Assembly (NCBI RefSeq): GCF_010727605.1
Contig: NZ_AP022568.1
Coordinates: 744,001-808,000 of the forward strand
DNA: 64,000 nt
DNA from: Mycobacterium simiae
GTDB taxonomy: Bacteria > Actinomycetota > Actinomycetes > Mycobacteriales > Mycobacteriaceae
Direction: 5' to 3'
How positions within the stretch are numbered: the stretch's first letter is position 1; each line of letters begins with the position of its first letter. Made by a program: the position numbers and the translations under genes. Shown here in pieces: positions 1 through 8,903 of the stretch. The notes below the pieces were generated by a model that saw only the letters and a list, made by a program, of their open reading frames with translations, had not been told where the DNA came from and ran no database searches.

Positions 1-501
1 CTGATCCTGGGCTTGGCCCTCGTCCCCGCGCTGACCAGCAGGTTTTGGGCGACGGCGGACCCGGACGGTGTGCAGGCCCGGCTTCAGTGGCCGCTGCGCC
101 CGGCCCCGGCAGTCGTGCGGACGTTCGACGCGCCGTCGCCGAACTGGCAGCCCGGGCATCGCGGCGTGGACCTGGCCGGGCGGGCCGGTGAGCCGGTGTA
201 CGCCGCGGGCCGTGCGACCGTCGTGTTCGCCGGACTGCTGGCGGGGCGTCCGGTGGTGTCGCTGGCCCATCCGGGCGGCCTGCGCACCAGCTACGAGCCG
301 GTCCGGCCGGTCGTGCGGGTTGGGCAGCAAGTCACGGCGCAGACGATGCTGGGCGAATTGATGGCCGGGCACGCCGGCTGCCCTGCCGGGGCATGTCTGC
401 ACTGGGGCGCGATGTGGGGTCCGGCGTCGGGCGCGGATTACGTCGATCCGCTGGGCCTGCTGGCGGCCACGCCGGTCCGGCTCAAACCGCTGAACGGCTG
501 A
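1..501 (+). CDS. M23-family (LytM-like) exported peptidase, 5' end outside window
   Basis: The frame is already open at base 1 and starts with a hydrophobic run (LILGLALVPAL) that looks like the end of a signal peptide, so the true start lies upstream. The rest is one LytM/M23 fold with HRGVDL, which carries the usual His and Asp metal ligands, and LHWG near the end of the domain. Such proteins act on peptidoglycan outside the membrane. The sequence and its position next to xerC match Rv2891 of M. tuberculosis, recalled from memory. It converges on xerC across a repeat-filled gap. Whether all zinc ligands are intact cannot be judged from the part seen. Confidence 0.85.
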   Translation: MILGLALVPALTSRFWATADPDGVQARLQWPLRPAPAVVRTFDAPSPNWQPGHRGVDLAGRAGEPVYAAGRATVVFAGLLAGRPVVSLAHPGGLRTSYEPVRPVVRVGQQVTAQTMLGELMAGHAGCPAGACLHWGAMWGPASGADYVDPLGLLAATPVRLKPLNG

Positions 502-524
502 CCGGCCTTGCTACCGCATTGACC

Positions 525-644
525 GTGCAATCGCGGCGTTGGGTGTGCAGTCGCGGCGTTGAGAGCGCAGTCGCGGCGTTGGGTGTGCAGTCGCGGCGTT
601 GAGAGTGCAGTCGCGGGGTTGGGTGTGCAGTCGCGGCGTTGAGA
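525..644. repeat. Six tandem 20-bp repeats (three 40-bp dimers)
   Basis: Six contiguous 20-bp units alternate between endings GGGT and GAGA: 525-544, 545-564, 565-584, 585-604, 605-624 and 625-644. The shared core is GTGCAGTCGCGGCGTTG, with single-base differences in units 1, 3 and 5. A decayed seventh unit begins at 645. The array lies between the convergent M23 peptidase and xerC genes. Small ORFs across it are simple-repeat translations. It resembles a MIRU/VNTR-type minisatellite. Confidence 0.9.
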
Positions 645-720
645 GTGCGCTGGCGGCGGCCCGCCTCGGCGTGTCGGCACGCTGGACGCACACCCAACGC
701 CGGTGATGCACACGCAGGCG

Positions 721-1617
721 TCAGGCCCGTGGGTGGGCCTGATCATGCACGGCCCGCAACCGCGACACCGCGACATGGGTGTAGAGCTGGGTGGTGGCCA
801 AGCTCGAATGGCCCAGCAACTCCTGAACCACCCGCAGGTCGGCCCCGCCCTCGAGCAGATGCGTGGCGGCGCTGTGCCGCAGCCCGTGCGGACCCATATC
901 CGGAGCGCCGTCCACCGCCGCGATCGTCTGGTGCACGACGGTTCGGGCCTGCCGCACGTCGAGCCGGCGACCCCGTGCGCCGAGCAGCAGCGCCCGGCCG
1001 GACTCCGCGGTCACCAGCGCGGGACGCCCGCCGGCCAGCCAGGCGTGCAACGCGTCAGCGGCCGGCACCCCGAACGGTGCGGTGCGCTGCTTGTTGCCCT
1101 TGCCGAGCACCCGCACCACCCGCTGTCCGGTGTCGACATCGTCGACGTCCAGGCCGCACAGCTCGCTGACTCGGATGCCGGTGGCGTAGAGCATCTCGAC
1201 GATCAGCCGGTCCCGCAGCGCCAGCGGATCTCCTTGCTGGGCGCCGGATTTCGCGGCCGCCATGGCGTCGAGAGCCTGATCCTGGCGCAGCACCGCCGGC
1301 AGGGTGCGGTGCGCCTTGGGGACCTGCAGGCGCGCGGCGGGATCCGTCGCCAGCAACCCGCGCCGCAGCGCCCACGCGGTGAACGCCTTGACCGCCGAGG
1401 TGCGGCGGGCCAGCGTGGTGCGAGCGGCCCCGGCCACCGCCCCGCTGGACAACCAGGACCGCAGCAGCGGCAGGCTGATCGCGTCGAGACCCGCGCCGTG
1501 GCGCTCCAGATAGGCGAACAACGAGCGCAGGTCGCCCAGGTAAGCGCGGCGGGTGTGCGCGGACCGGCCGCACTGCAAATTCAGGTATTCGTCGAACTCG
1601 TCGAGGATCGCCTGCAC
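721..1617 (-). CDS. xerC: Tyrosine recombinase XerC
   Basis: This 298-residue site-specific recombinase, with XerD, should resolve chromosome dimers at dif. It has an N-terminal SAM-like core-binding domain and a C-terminal catalytic domain. Visible active-site residues are Arg in TGIRVSEL (about residue 148), Lys in GKGNKQR, His and Arg in [10 protein letters not shown], and His and Tyr in [15 protein letters not shown] (Tyr about 279). The GTG at 1617 gives the usual Xer length. The open frame extends further upstream but overlaps the neighbouring flavoenzyme gene. Gene order matches Rv2894c. Confidence 0.93.
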   Translation of the reverse strand: MQAILDEFDEYLNLQCGRSAHTRRAYLGDLRSLFAYLERHGAGLDAISLPLLRSWLSSGAVAGAARTTLARRTSAVKAFTAWALRRGLLATDPAARLQVPKAHRTLPAVLRQDQALDAMAAAKSGAQQGDPLALRDRLIVEMLYATGIRVSELCGLDVDDVDTGQRVVRVLGKGNKQRTAPFGVPAADALHAWLAGGRPALVTAESGRALLLGARGRRLDVRQARTVVHQTIAAVDGAPDMGPHGLRHSAATHLLEGGADLRVVQELLGHSSLATTQLYTHVAVSRLRAVHDQAHPRA

Positions 1618-1649
1618 TCGACCACGGTGGCAGCGCGACCCGCTGCTGG

Positions 1650-2810
1650 TCAGCCGACGCGCCGAAGTGTGTCCGGGGTGAGATCTTTCAGCGTCGGGTA
1701 ACCGTCGACGGCCATGATGAGGTCCGCCTCGGCGAGCAGGCTGCGCAGCACGTGCACGATGCCGTCGACGCCGCCGAGCGCCAGCCCGTAGGCGTATGGC
1801 CGGCCGACGCCCACCGCGGTTGCCCCCAACGCCAGCGCCTTGACGACGTCGGCGCCGCTGCGAATCCCCGAGTCGAACAGCACCGGCAGCCCGTCGGCCG
1901 CTTCCACCACGCCCGGCAGGCAGTCCAGTGCGGGCAAGCCGCCGTTGGCCTGCCGACCGCCGTGGGTCGAGCAGTAGATGCCGTCGACACCGCCGTCCCT
2001 GGCGCGGCGGGCGTCGTCGGGATGGCAGATGCCCTTGATGATCAGAGGCAGGTCGGTCAGCGATCGCAGCCAGGCCAGGTCGTCCCAGGTCAACGGATTT
2101 CCGAACGTCGTAATCCACTGCACGACGGTGCCCTGCGGATCCTCCTCGGGCGGGCGCGCCAGGCCGGCGCGGAAGACCGGATCGCTGGTGTAGTTGCTCA
2201 GACAGTGCCCCCGCAGCTGGGGAAAGTTTGCCGTGCTCAGGTCGCGCGGACGCCACCCGGGAATCCAGGTGTCCAGGGTGACGATGATGGCTTTGAAGCC
2301 GGCGGCCTCGGCGCGCTGCACGAGGCTGGCGGCCAACTCCCGATCCTTCGGTGTGTACAGCTGAAAGAAGCCGGGGGTGTCGCCGAACTCGGCGGCGACC
2401 TGCTCCATCGGGTCGGCGGTCAGGGTGGAAACGACCATCGGGACACCGGTGGCCGCGGCCGCGCGCGCGGTGGCCAGGTCGCCGTGGCCGTCCTGCGCGC
2501 AGATGCCGATGACGCCGATCGGCGCCATGAACAGCGGCGACGGCAAGGTCAGGCCGAACAACTCCACGGACAGGTCGCGCTCGGCGGCACCGACGAACAT
2601 CCGCGGCATCAGGCCCCAGCGATCGAACGCCTCGCGGTTGGCCCGTTGCGTACGCTCATCACCGGCCCCGCCGGTGACGTAGGACCACAGCGACGGCGGC
2701 ATCGCCCGCTCGGCCCGGGCTTCCAACTCCGCGAACGCCATCGGCAGCGCGGGCGCCACCCCACCCAAGCCCTTGAAATAGATCTCGTTCTGGTAGTCGC
2801 CGTATGCCAT
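1650..2810 (-). CDS. FMN-dependent alpha-hydroxy-acid oxidase, lactate 2-monooxygenase-like
   Basis: This 386-residue flavoenzyme belongs to the glycolate oxidase/lactate oxidase/lactate 2-monooxygenase family, which oxidises L-2-hydroxyacids. The N-terminus ([12 protein letters not shown]) and whole-length pattern are close to M. smegmatis lactate 2-monooxygenase as I remember it. Visible motifs are [40 protein letters not shown], the catalytic-His motif [12 protein letters not shown] (Thr where SNH is usual) and [15 protein letters not shown] for FMN phosphate. It lies between xerC and viuB, which I recall as adjacent in M. tuberculosis, so it is probably an accessory insertion. Lactate dehydrogenase is an alternative activity. 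Confidence 0.85.
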   Translation of the reverse strand: MAYGDYQNEIYFKGLGGVAPALPMAFAELEARAERAMPPSLWSYVTGGAGDERTQRANREAFDRWGLMPRMFVGAAERDLSVELFGLTLPSPLFMAPIGVIGICAQDGHGDLATARAAAATGVPMVVSTLTADPMEQVAAEFGDTPGFFQLYTPKDRELAASLVQRAEAAGFKAIIVTLDTWIPGWRPRDLSTANFPQLRGHCLSNYTSDPVFRAGLARPPEEDPQGTVVQWITTFGNPLTWDDLAWLRSLTDLPLIIKGICHPDDARRARDGGVDGIYCSTHGGRQANGGLPALDCLPGVVEAADGLPVLFDSGIRSGADVVKALALGATAVGVGRPYAYGLALGGVDGIVHVLRSLLAEADLIMAVDGYPTLKDLTPDTLRRVG

Positions 2811-2833
2811 GCGTAGAGGATGCCAGTCGAGGC

Positions 2834-3703
2834 TCAGGCCGACGAACTCGCCGACTGCGCCCCGGATTCCAACTGGGCCAGCTCCTTCTTCCACTGCCGG
2901 AAGGTTTCTTCGGTGCGGCCGCGTCGCCAGTAGCCGGAGATCGACGACGACCACTTCACGTCGATACCGCGCTCCTTGCGGATGAACGGACGCAGATTGT
3001 GCATGACGGTTTGCGCTTCACCATGGATGAACACATGCACCTGCCCGGGCAGCCACAGCGTCGTGGTGACCGCCTCGATCAGTGGCGCGAAGTCGCCGGC
3101 GCGGTCCTCGGTCACAAGGTCGGCCCGGCCGCCGCGGTACACCCAGTTCACCTGCATGCCGTCCGGCGCGGTCAACGGGATCTCGTCCTCGGGACTGGCC
3201 ACTTCGATGAACGTCTTGCCGATTGCGTTGGGCGGCAACGCCTCCAGCGCGGTGGCGATGGCCGGTAGCGCCGACTCGTCGCCGGCCAGCAGATGCCAGT
3301 CCGCCGCCGGGTCGGGCGTGTAGGCGCCGCCGGGCCCCATCAGGTAGATCACCTGACCGGGCTGAGCCGACGCCGCCCAGACGCCGGCCACGCCGTGCTC
3401 GCCGTGCACGACGATGTCCAGCGAGATTTGGCGAGCGGCGGCGTCGACCTTGCGGACGGTGATGGTCCGCACCGGTGGCCGCTTCTCGGGCGCCAGCATG
3501 GAGAAACTGTCCTGGGTCAACGGCTGCGGCAGCGCGGCAACGTCGATGTCGTCGGCGACGAAGACCAGCTTGACGTAGGAATCGGTGAAATTGCTCGGAA
3601 CAAAGGTGTCGAACTGGTCGCTGCCCAGCGTCACGCGAACCATGTGCGGTGCGATGTGCTGGGTACCGACGACTTCGAAACGTTGAAGGGGTCGACCTGC
3701 CAC
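2834..3703 (-). CDS. viuB: Siderophore-interacting FAD-binding protein (ViuB-like)
   Basis: This 289-residue protein combines an N-terminal FAD-binding barrel (residues about 10-125, with [10 protein letters not shown] and [10 protein letters not shown]) with a C-terminal SIP-type reductase domain ([17 protein letters not shown]; ending in the [12 protein letters not shown] motif). Relatives reduce ferric siderophores in the cytoplasm to release iron. The GTG start at 3703 is preceded by AGGAGG at 3708-3713. Gene order corresponds to Rv2895c. No IdeR box was confirmed upstream. The divergent IclR gene begins 123 bp away. Confidence 0.85.
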   Translation of the reverse strand: MAGRPLQRFEVVGTQHIAPHMVRVTLGSDQFDTFVPSNFTDSYVKLVFVADDIDVAALPQPLTQDSFSMLAPEKRPPVRTITVRKVDAAARQISLDIVVHGEHGVAGVWAASAQPGQVIYLMGPGGAYTPDPAADWHLLAGDESALPAIATALEALPPNAIGKTFIEVASPEDEIPLTAPDGMQVNWVYRGGRADLVTEDRAGDFAPLIEAVTTTLWLPGQVHVFIHGEAQTVMHNLRPFIRKERGIDVKWSSSISGYWRRGRTEETFRQWKKELAQLESGAQSASSSA

Positions 3704-3825
3704 GTGTCCTCCTGTCCAGACCCGGCCCCAGCCGACTATACGAGCCGGGCCGTCGCCGCAGGTCGGCCGCCACCGTGGGTGCGCAAATGCGCCGTGCGAT
3801 GGGGACAAACCGGGACAATGGAGGG

Positions 3826-4641
3826 ATGAGCGAGGCCGAGAGCTTGGAGATTCCACCGCTGGCGCCGTCGCGGACCCTGTCCGCGGGGATGAAACCGTTG
3901 CTGGTCTTGGCGAAGATTCGCGGCATCATGGACGCCTTCACGCTGTCCGAACCCGAATTGACGCTCAGCGAAATCCGCACCCGAACCGGGTACCCGACGT
4001 CGACGGTGCAGCGGCTGGTGGCCAACCTGGTGGCCGAGGAGTTCCTCGATCGGGTGGGTGATCGGTTCCGGATCGGTGCGCGGGTCGCCTACTGGGCGGC
4101 GCCGGTCGCCAGCAGCATGGGATTGCTCGATGCGGTGACACCGGCGCTGGAATCGCTGCGCGACGCCAGCGGTGAGACGGCGTGCTTCTTCCGTCGTGAG
4201 GGACGGTTCCGGGTGTGTGTCGCACTCGCCGAGACGCGGCACGGGATTCGCCGTGAGATGCATATCGGCAAGATCATTCCGCTGCATGTCGGATCGGCGG
4301 GCCGGGTCCTGATGGCCTGGGACGACGACGCCCTCAACGAGGTGCTGGGCTCGGCGCTGGCCGAATTCACCGATGCGACGGTCGTCGATCCAGATCTGTT
4401 ACGCAGCAAGGTCGACGAGACACGGCGGATGGGTTTCGCGATCACCAGCGGCGAACGCGACGAGGGCGCGACGGGTGTGGCGGCCCCGGTGTTCGACTCG
4501 CATGGCCATGTGCTGGGCGCGCTGATGATCAGCGGGCCCAGCTTCCGGTTCTCCCCCGAACTCGCCGAACGGTGGGCCGACAACGTCGTGGGGGCCGCCG
4601 ACCAGGTGACGCGGACTCTGGGCGGCCGGCTGCCCTATTGA
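3826..4641 (+). CDS. IclR-family transcriptional regulator
   Basis: The 271-residue protein has an N-terminal winged helix (about residues 20-90, with LTLSEIRTRTGYPTSTVQRL as recognition region) and a C-terminal IclR effector domain (VASSMGLLDAVTPALESL; HVGSAGRVLMAW; GERDEGATGVAAPVFD). The ATG at 3826 was chosen because it is preceded by GGAGGG. It is divergent from viuB and may control that gene, the flavoenzyme beyond it, or the CoA-transferase genes further on. The effector is unknown; IclR proteins often sense small organic acids or aromatic breakdown products. Confidence 0.88.
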   Translation: MSEAESLEIPPLAPSRTLSAGMKPLLVLAKIRGIMDAFTLSEPELTLSEIRTRTGYPTSTVQRLVANLVAEEFLDRVGDRFRIGARVAYWAAPVASSMGLLDAVTPALESLRDASGETACFFRREGRFRVCVALAETRHGIRREMHIGKIIPLHVGSAGRVLMAWDDDALNEVLGSALAEFTDATVVDPDLLRSKVDETRRMGFAITSGERDEGATGVAAPVFDSHGHVLGALMISGPSFRFSPELAERWADNVVGAADQVTRTLGGRLPY

Positions 4642-4660
4642 GGGCGGGCGCTTGCCGGCG

Positions 4661-5857
4661 CTACCCGGCGGCGGGTGGGCGGGGGATGACGGTAGGACGC
4701 ACGCCGTATCGGGGTGTCCTACCGGGGCCTCCGGAGCCTGCCCCGGCCCCGGCGAGCGGCATGCCGCCGAAGACATCCCCGCCAGGTGCGTCCGGGGCTT
4801 CCCTGATATTGCTGACCGCCGGCAGCACCGCCCCGTGGGACGGCTGCGCCAGCGTGTTCTCGCCCCAAACCGCCGGAACCGATAACCGACCGACGGTGGC
4901 CGCGTGGCCCAAGGCTCCGGCGACCGGAGCCGTGCCACCGGTCAGCCCCAGCCCGAGTGCCGGTGGGCCCACCAGCGCCGGGGCCGCCGCGGCCGCGCTC
5001 GCCGCGCCGCCAAGTGCCCCGGTGGTTTTCGCGATCGATGCGAAGGTGTTCGCGATGCCGGCGGAGAAGAAGGGCAGGCCCTCGGTGTTGTAGAACGTGG
5101 TGGAAAACGGCGCGTAGAAGGTGAACAGATCACCGAGCCATCCCAGCGGACCCGACGTCAGCGCGTCTTTCACCGGATCTGCCGGTGCGGCAGCCTGCGT
5201 ACCGCTGGCCAGCTTTCCCAATGTCGACATGATCGTGCTCATCTTGCTGTGCAACGTGTTTTGTGCCGTCCCCGCCGAGGCGCCAGTGGCTGCGGTGACC
5301 GCTGCGCTTTGATGGGCCGTACCGGCCGGGTTGGTCGTATGGGGTGCCGAGGTAAACGGTTTGACGGCTGCGCTGTTCGCCGATCGCCCCGCGTAGTTGT
5401 ACATCGTGGCCGAGTCGGTTGCCCACATCTCCCCGTACTGAGCCTCCAAAGCTGCGATGGCCGCGGTGTTTTGGCCCAGCATGTTGGTGGACAGCAATTG
5501 CGTCAGCTTGAGGCGGTTGGCCGCAATCATGGGTGGCGGCACGATCGTGGCATGCGCCGTTTCGAAGGCCGTCGCAGCGGACATGGCCTGGCTGGCCGCG
5601 TGCTCAGCCACCGCGGCAGTGGTTCTCATCCATTGCACGTACGGGGCGACGGCCTGGACCATCGACGCCGAGGCCTGCCCTAACCACTCCTCGCTAGACA
5701 AGGTGTTCACCACCCTGTCGTAGCCCAGGGCAGCCGAATTGAGCTCAGCGGCAAGGGTATTCCATGCAGAAGCCGCCGCCGTCATCGACGCCGAGCCGGG
5801 ACCGGCGTACATCAGCCCCGAGTTGACCTCCGGCGTCAACGACCCAAAGTCGAGCAT
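4661..5857 (-). CDS. PPE family protein, SVP subgroup
   Basis: The 398-residue protein starts with the PPE-type domain (MLDFGSLTPEVNSGLMYAG, with Pro-Glu in place of Pro-Pro-Glu) and carries the WxG-type turn in EEWLGQAS. GRLSVPAVW at about residues 330-340 defines the PPE-SVP subgroup. The C-terminus is Gly/Pro rich (GGDVFGGMPLAGAGAG) and ends in RPTVIPRPPAAG. PPE proteins pair with PE partners and are exported by ESX systems; SVP types usually use ESX-5. The start is 10 bp after the upstream PE gene, so the two form an operon and probably a heterodimer. Confidence 0.92.
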   Translation of the reverse strand: MLDFGSLTPEVNSGLMYAGPGSASMTAAASAWNTLAAELNSAALGYDRVVNTLSSEEWLGQASASMVQAVAPYVQWMRTTAAVAEHAASQAMSAATAFETAHATIVPPPMIAANRLKLTQLLSTNMLGQNTAAIAALEAQYGEMWATDSATMYNYAGRSANSAAVKPFTSAPHTTNPAGTAHQSAAVTAATGASAGTAQNTLHSKMSTIMSTLGKLASGTQAAAPADPVKDALTSGPLGWLGDLFTFYAPFSTTFYNTEGLPFFSAGIANTFASIAKTTGALGGAASAAAAAPALVGPPALGLGLTGGTAPVAGALGHAATVGRLSVPAVWGENTLAQPSHGAVLPAVSNIREAPDAPGGDVFGGMPLAGAGAGSGGPGRTPRYGVRPTVIPRPPAAG

Positions 5858-5867
5858 CGTGATCCCC

Positions 5868-6167
5868 TTAACCAGCTGCGATCGCGTTGGCCGCCTCAGT
5901 GGCCGCATATGATCCCGAGCTGAAATCCAAAGCGTTGACAAACATCTCGTGAATTGCCATCGCTTGTGCACTGATCTGCTGATACAGCTGTGCATGGGCG
6001 GCAAACTGCGCCGCGGTCAGTATCGACACGTGGTCTGCGGCAGCGGGAATCACCCCCGTGGTCGGTGCCGCGGCCGCCGCATTCTGAGCCGCAAGTGCAG
6101 AGCCGATGGTCCGCAATGCGCCAGCCGCTGCCGTCAACGCTTCGGGTTGCGCAGTAACAAAGGACAT
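5868..6167 (-). CDS. PE family protein
   Basis: This 99-residue protein is the bare PE domain: MSFVTAQPEALTAAAGALRT at the start, two long Ala-rich helices, and a C-terminal YAATE that fits the YxxxD/E type VII secretion signal. It has no PGRS or other extension. AGGAGA precedes the ATG. The following PPE gene starts 10 bp downstream, the standard PE-PPE operon order, so this is probably the targeting partner of that PPE protein. Confidence 0.93.
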   Translation of the reverse strand: MSFVTAQPEALTAAAGALRTIGSALAAQNAAAAAPTTGVIPAAADHVSILTAAQFAAHAQLYQQISAQAMAIHEMFVNALDFSSGSYAATEAANAIAAG

Positions 6168-6240
6168 TTGATCTCCTTACTCGATAACTTTCGGGTTCAC
6201 TAAGCGCTTTGGTGTTCGAATGGTGTTTCGACCCGTGTCG

Positions 6241-7329
6241 TTACCCGGCCGATGGTGGACGAGCAATGAATCGGGGGCGAAACCCGTACTCGCGGGGCGG
6301 CAAGCCGCCGCGGTCACGTCTGCCGCGAGCCGGCGCTAGCTGGCGCAGCAGCGCCTCCGGTCCGTTCGACGGACCGCCAGCACCCTCGGCGCTGATCGCC
6401 TGGACGAGGGACTGCTCTGCTGCCTTGGGCGCTGTCGCGGACCAGGTCGGCGGAACCGATAGCGAACCGACCTTGGTCGACGAAGCCAAGTTTGCCGAGA
6501 TCAGCCCGCCACCGAGGCTGATCGGCGCCGCGAGGGCAGGCGTTGCGGATAAGCCCACCGCGGCCCCGGCGGCCAGATGCTCGGGCCACAGCACCCCGAT
6601 CTGCGAGAAAATCAGCGACCCCACGTAGATCATCGGCCAGTAGATGACGTCCAGCGGACCGAATAGCAGTCCTTTTACCTGACTGGACAGGCTGTTGACG
6701 ATGTCGTTGAGCGATGACTGCGTCGCCGGCGGTGCGCCGGTCCCCTCCGCTGCGGCGACGGCCTTGGCGACCGCAGCTTGCTGTTGGGCCAGTCCGGCTT
6801 GGTCGGTGTTGCGCTGTGGCTCGACGAACGGGACGAGCTGTGCGGCCGTCGTCGCCAAGCCGGCATAACCGTTCATGGCGGCGGCGTCCTGGGCCCACAT
6901 CTCGGCATAGGCGGCCTCGGTGGCCGCGATGGCCGCGGTGTTCTGACCGAAAAAGTTGGTCGCGATGAGCATCAACAGCTGGGCGCGGTTCTCGGCGACT
7001 ACCGGAGGGGGGATGGTCATCGTAAAGGCCGTATCGAAGGCCGACGCAACGGCTTTGGCTTGCGCGCTGGTCTGTTCGGCCAACGCCGCGGCGGCGCTGA
7101 GCCAGGAGATGTAGGGCGTGGCGGCGGCCAGCATGGATCGCGATGCCGGGCCGAACCAGGACGAGCTGGTCAGCTCGGCTGTCACCGACGCATAGTCGGC
7201 CGCGCTCGAGGACAACTCGGCCGCCAGGTAATCCCAGGCGGCGGCCGCGGCCATCATGGGTCCCGGCCCGGCACCGGCGTACATCCGGCCCGAGTTGATC
7301 TCCGGCGGCAGTGCCCCGAAATCGATCAC
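6241..7329 (-). CDS. Second PPE family protein, SVP subgroup
   Basis: This 362-residue PPE protein begins MIDFGALPPEINSGRMYAG, has the SSSWFGPAS turn, and carries GSLSVPPTW near residue 290, again the SVP subgroup. Hydrophobic stretches around DVIYWPMIYVGSLIFSQIG are present. The GTG start at 7329 has GGAGC just upstream. It lies 73 bp upstream of the PE gene in the same direction, so all three may be co-transcribed. Its C-terminal tail (FRPRFIARPPSAG) resembles that of the first PPE protein, which suggests duplication. Confidence 0.92.
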   Translation of the reverse strand: MIDFGALPPEINSGRMYAGAGPGPMMAAAAAWDYLAAELSSSAADYASVTAELTSSSWFGPASRSMLAAATPYISWLSAAAALAEQTSAQAKAVASAFDTAFTMTIPPPVVAENRAQLLMLIATNFFGQNTAAIAATEAAYAEMWAQDAAAMNGYAGLATTAAQLVPFVEPQRNTDQAGLAQQQAAVAKAVAAAEGTGAPPATQSSLNDIVNSLSSQVKGLLFGPLDVIYWPMIYVGSLIFSQIGVLWPEHLAAGAAVGLSATPALAAPISLGGGLISANLASSTKVGSLSVPPTWSATAPKAAEQSLVQAISAEGAGGPSNGPEALLRQLAPARGRRDRGGLPPREYGFRPRFIARPPSAG

Positions 7330-7345
7330 CGTTGCTCCTGGGCCG

Positions 7346-8728
7346 TCATACCGGGTTGATTTCTTCGAGACTGCGGCGCGAGGTCCGCGGACCCAACGTC
7401 AGGACGGCGGCGATGACAACGGCCATCGCGGTTGCCACCACGGTGAACATCGCACCCGCACCGTGACGGTCGAGGATCGGGATGAGAACGAAAGGCGCTG
7501 CGGCACTGGATAATCGGGATAACGAGTAGGTCCAGCCCACCGCGGTGGCGCGCACACTCGTGGGGAAGATCTCCGCCTGGTACACGTGGTAGACATTGGA
7601 GAAGACGTTGCTGGTGGCGGTGGTCAAGAAGCCGAAGAACACGATCGCCACGACCGACGACTGCGTCGCGAACAGCAGGCCGAACCCGGCGATGGCGACA
7701 ACCGAGCCGACGAGCAGGAACTTGCGCTCGAATCTGGCCAGCAGCGGAATGGCCATCAGCGAGCCGATGGGATAGCCGAGGAACGACAGCGCGCTGAACA
7801 ACATCGACGAGGTGACGGTGTAGCCGCGATTGACGAGAACCAGCGCGGCCAGGGTGCCGAACCCGTAGTAGCCGTACGTCTGAAACAGGTGGAAGACCGT
7901 CAGCATCGCCACCCGGCGGTTGTATGGGGCACGGCGCAGCAGCGCCGCTCCCCGTTGGGTTGGCCTGCCGATGCCGGCGTGGGAGTCGTCGGGCGCAGCA
8001 GCGATTCGCGCCGCGGGCACATGAGACCCGGCGGCGAACGTATTCAAGGCGTGCTGCGCCTCCTCGAGGCGTCCGGCATCGGCCAGCCAGCGGGGCGACT
8101 CCACGAGCCAGCGATTGAGGGCGAACACGATGACCGCGCCGCCCGCGCCCAGTGCCAGCAGCCAGCGCCACCCCGCCACGCCGAGCGGCGAGTGCTGGGT
8201 CAACCACCACGCCAGAAAAGCGACGAAGGGTACGGCGAGAAACGAACACGTGTAGGCGTAGGAGGCCAGCCTGCCCCGGTGTTCCTTGGGCAAGACGTCG
8301 GCAAGGTAGGAGTCGGCGACCGGATAGACGGCGCCGATGCCCACCCCGGCCAGGAATCGCGCGAGCACCAGCAGCGCTGGAGACGGCGCGAACGCGCCGG
8401 CCAGTGAGCACGCCGAAAACCAGCTGAGGCCGACCAGGAATGCCTTGCGGCGACCCATCCGATCGGCGAGGCGGCCGAAAAACGCTGCGCCGAAGAACAT
8501 TCCGACGAACGATGACGCCAGTACCAGCTTGAGCGCGGTGCCCCGCACCCCGAAGTCGTGGCTGAGCGTGGCACTCATGGTGCTGGACAAGAAGATTTCG
8601 TAAATCTCGAAGAACAGTCCGAGCCCGACCGCGGCGACCACCTTGCGGTGCACCGCGCCCACCGGCAGACGGTCCAGTTGGGCGCCCACGGAGCTTTCGC
8701 TCCCGGTCCTAGTCGGTGCTGTGGTCAT
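7346..8728 (-). CDS. MFS transporter, metabolite:proton symporter type
   Basis: The 460-residue protein has about 12 predicted membrane segments. The inter-helix 2-3 MFS motif appears as GRLADRMGRRKAFLVG. A central cytoplasmic loop (residues about 225-280) separates the halves. FFEIYEIFLSSTMSATL in helix 1 resembles acid and sugar symporters of the AAHS/SP groups. ATG at 8728 follows a GAGAGG sequence. It diverges from a CoA-transferase/lyase pair, so uptake of a carboxylic acid is plausible, but the substrate is not visible from sequence. Confidence 0.88.
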   Translation of the reverse strand: MTTAPTRTGSESSVGAQLDRLPVGAVHRKVVAAVGLGLFFEIYEIFLSSTMSATLSHDFGVRGTALKLVLASSFVGMFFGAAFFGRLADRMGRRKAFLVGLSWFSACSLAGAFAPSPALLVLARFLAGVGIGAVYPVADSYLADVLPKEHRGRLASYAYTCSFLAVPFVAFLAWWLTQHSPLGVAGWRWLLALGAGGAVIVFALNRWLVESPRWLADAGRLEEAQHALNTFAAGSHVPAARIAAAPDDSHAGIGRPTQRGAALLRRAPYNRRVAMLTVFHLFQTYGYYGFGTLAALVLVNRGYTVTSSMLFSALSFLGYPIGSLMAIPLLARFERKFLLVGSVVAIAGFGLLFATQSSVVAIVFFGFLTTATSNVFSNVYHVYQAEIFPTSVRATAVGWTYSLSRLSSAAAPFVLIPILDRHGAGAMFTVVATAMAVVIAAVLTLGPRTSRRSLEEINPV

Positions 8729-8903
8729 GCCGCCCTCTCGTCGTCGAGAGCCCGCCGTGCGGGGCGGGTCTACAAAGTGGGTTGTCATCCGCATTGTGAG
8801 CAAGACGACAAGACCCGACTGTAGCGGGTCACATCACGGGATGGAAGAGTCATTTGCCATATTGTGGGTCTGAATGCACGATGTGGTTTATAGGAGGCGT
8901 TTA

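Noticed and set aside
525..644. Possible CRISPR array
   Set aside because: The 20-bp units are directly contiguous with no unique spacers and no cas genes nearby.
703..1701. 332-codon plus-strand frame opposite xerC
   Set aside because: Antisense shadow of a high-GC gene; His/Gln/Arg-rich translation without a recognisable domain. XerC catalytic motifs lie on the other strand.
1618..2256. N-terminal extension making xerC a 511-residue protein
   Set aside because: The extra part overlaps the flavoenzyme gene and is Arg/Pro-rich; the GTG at 1617 gives the normal Xer length.
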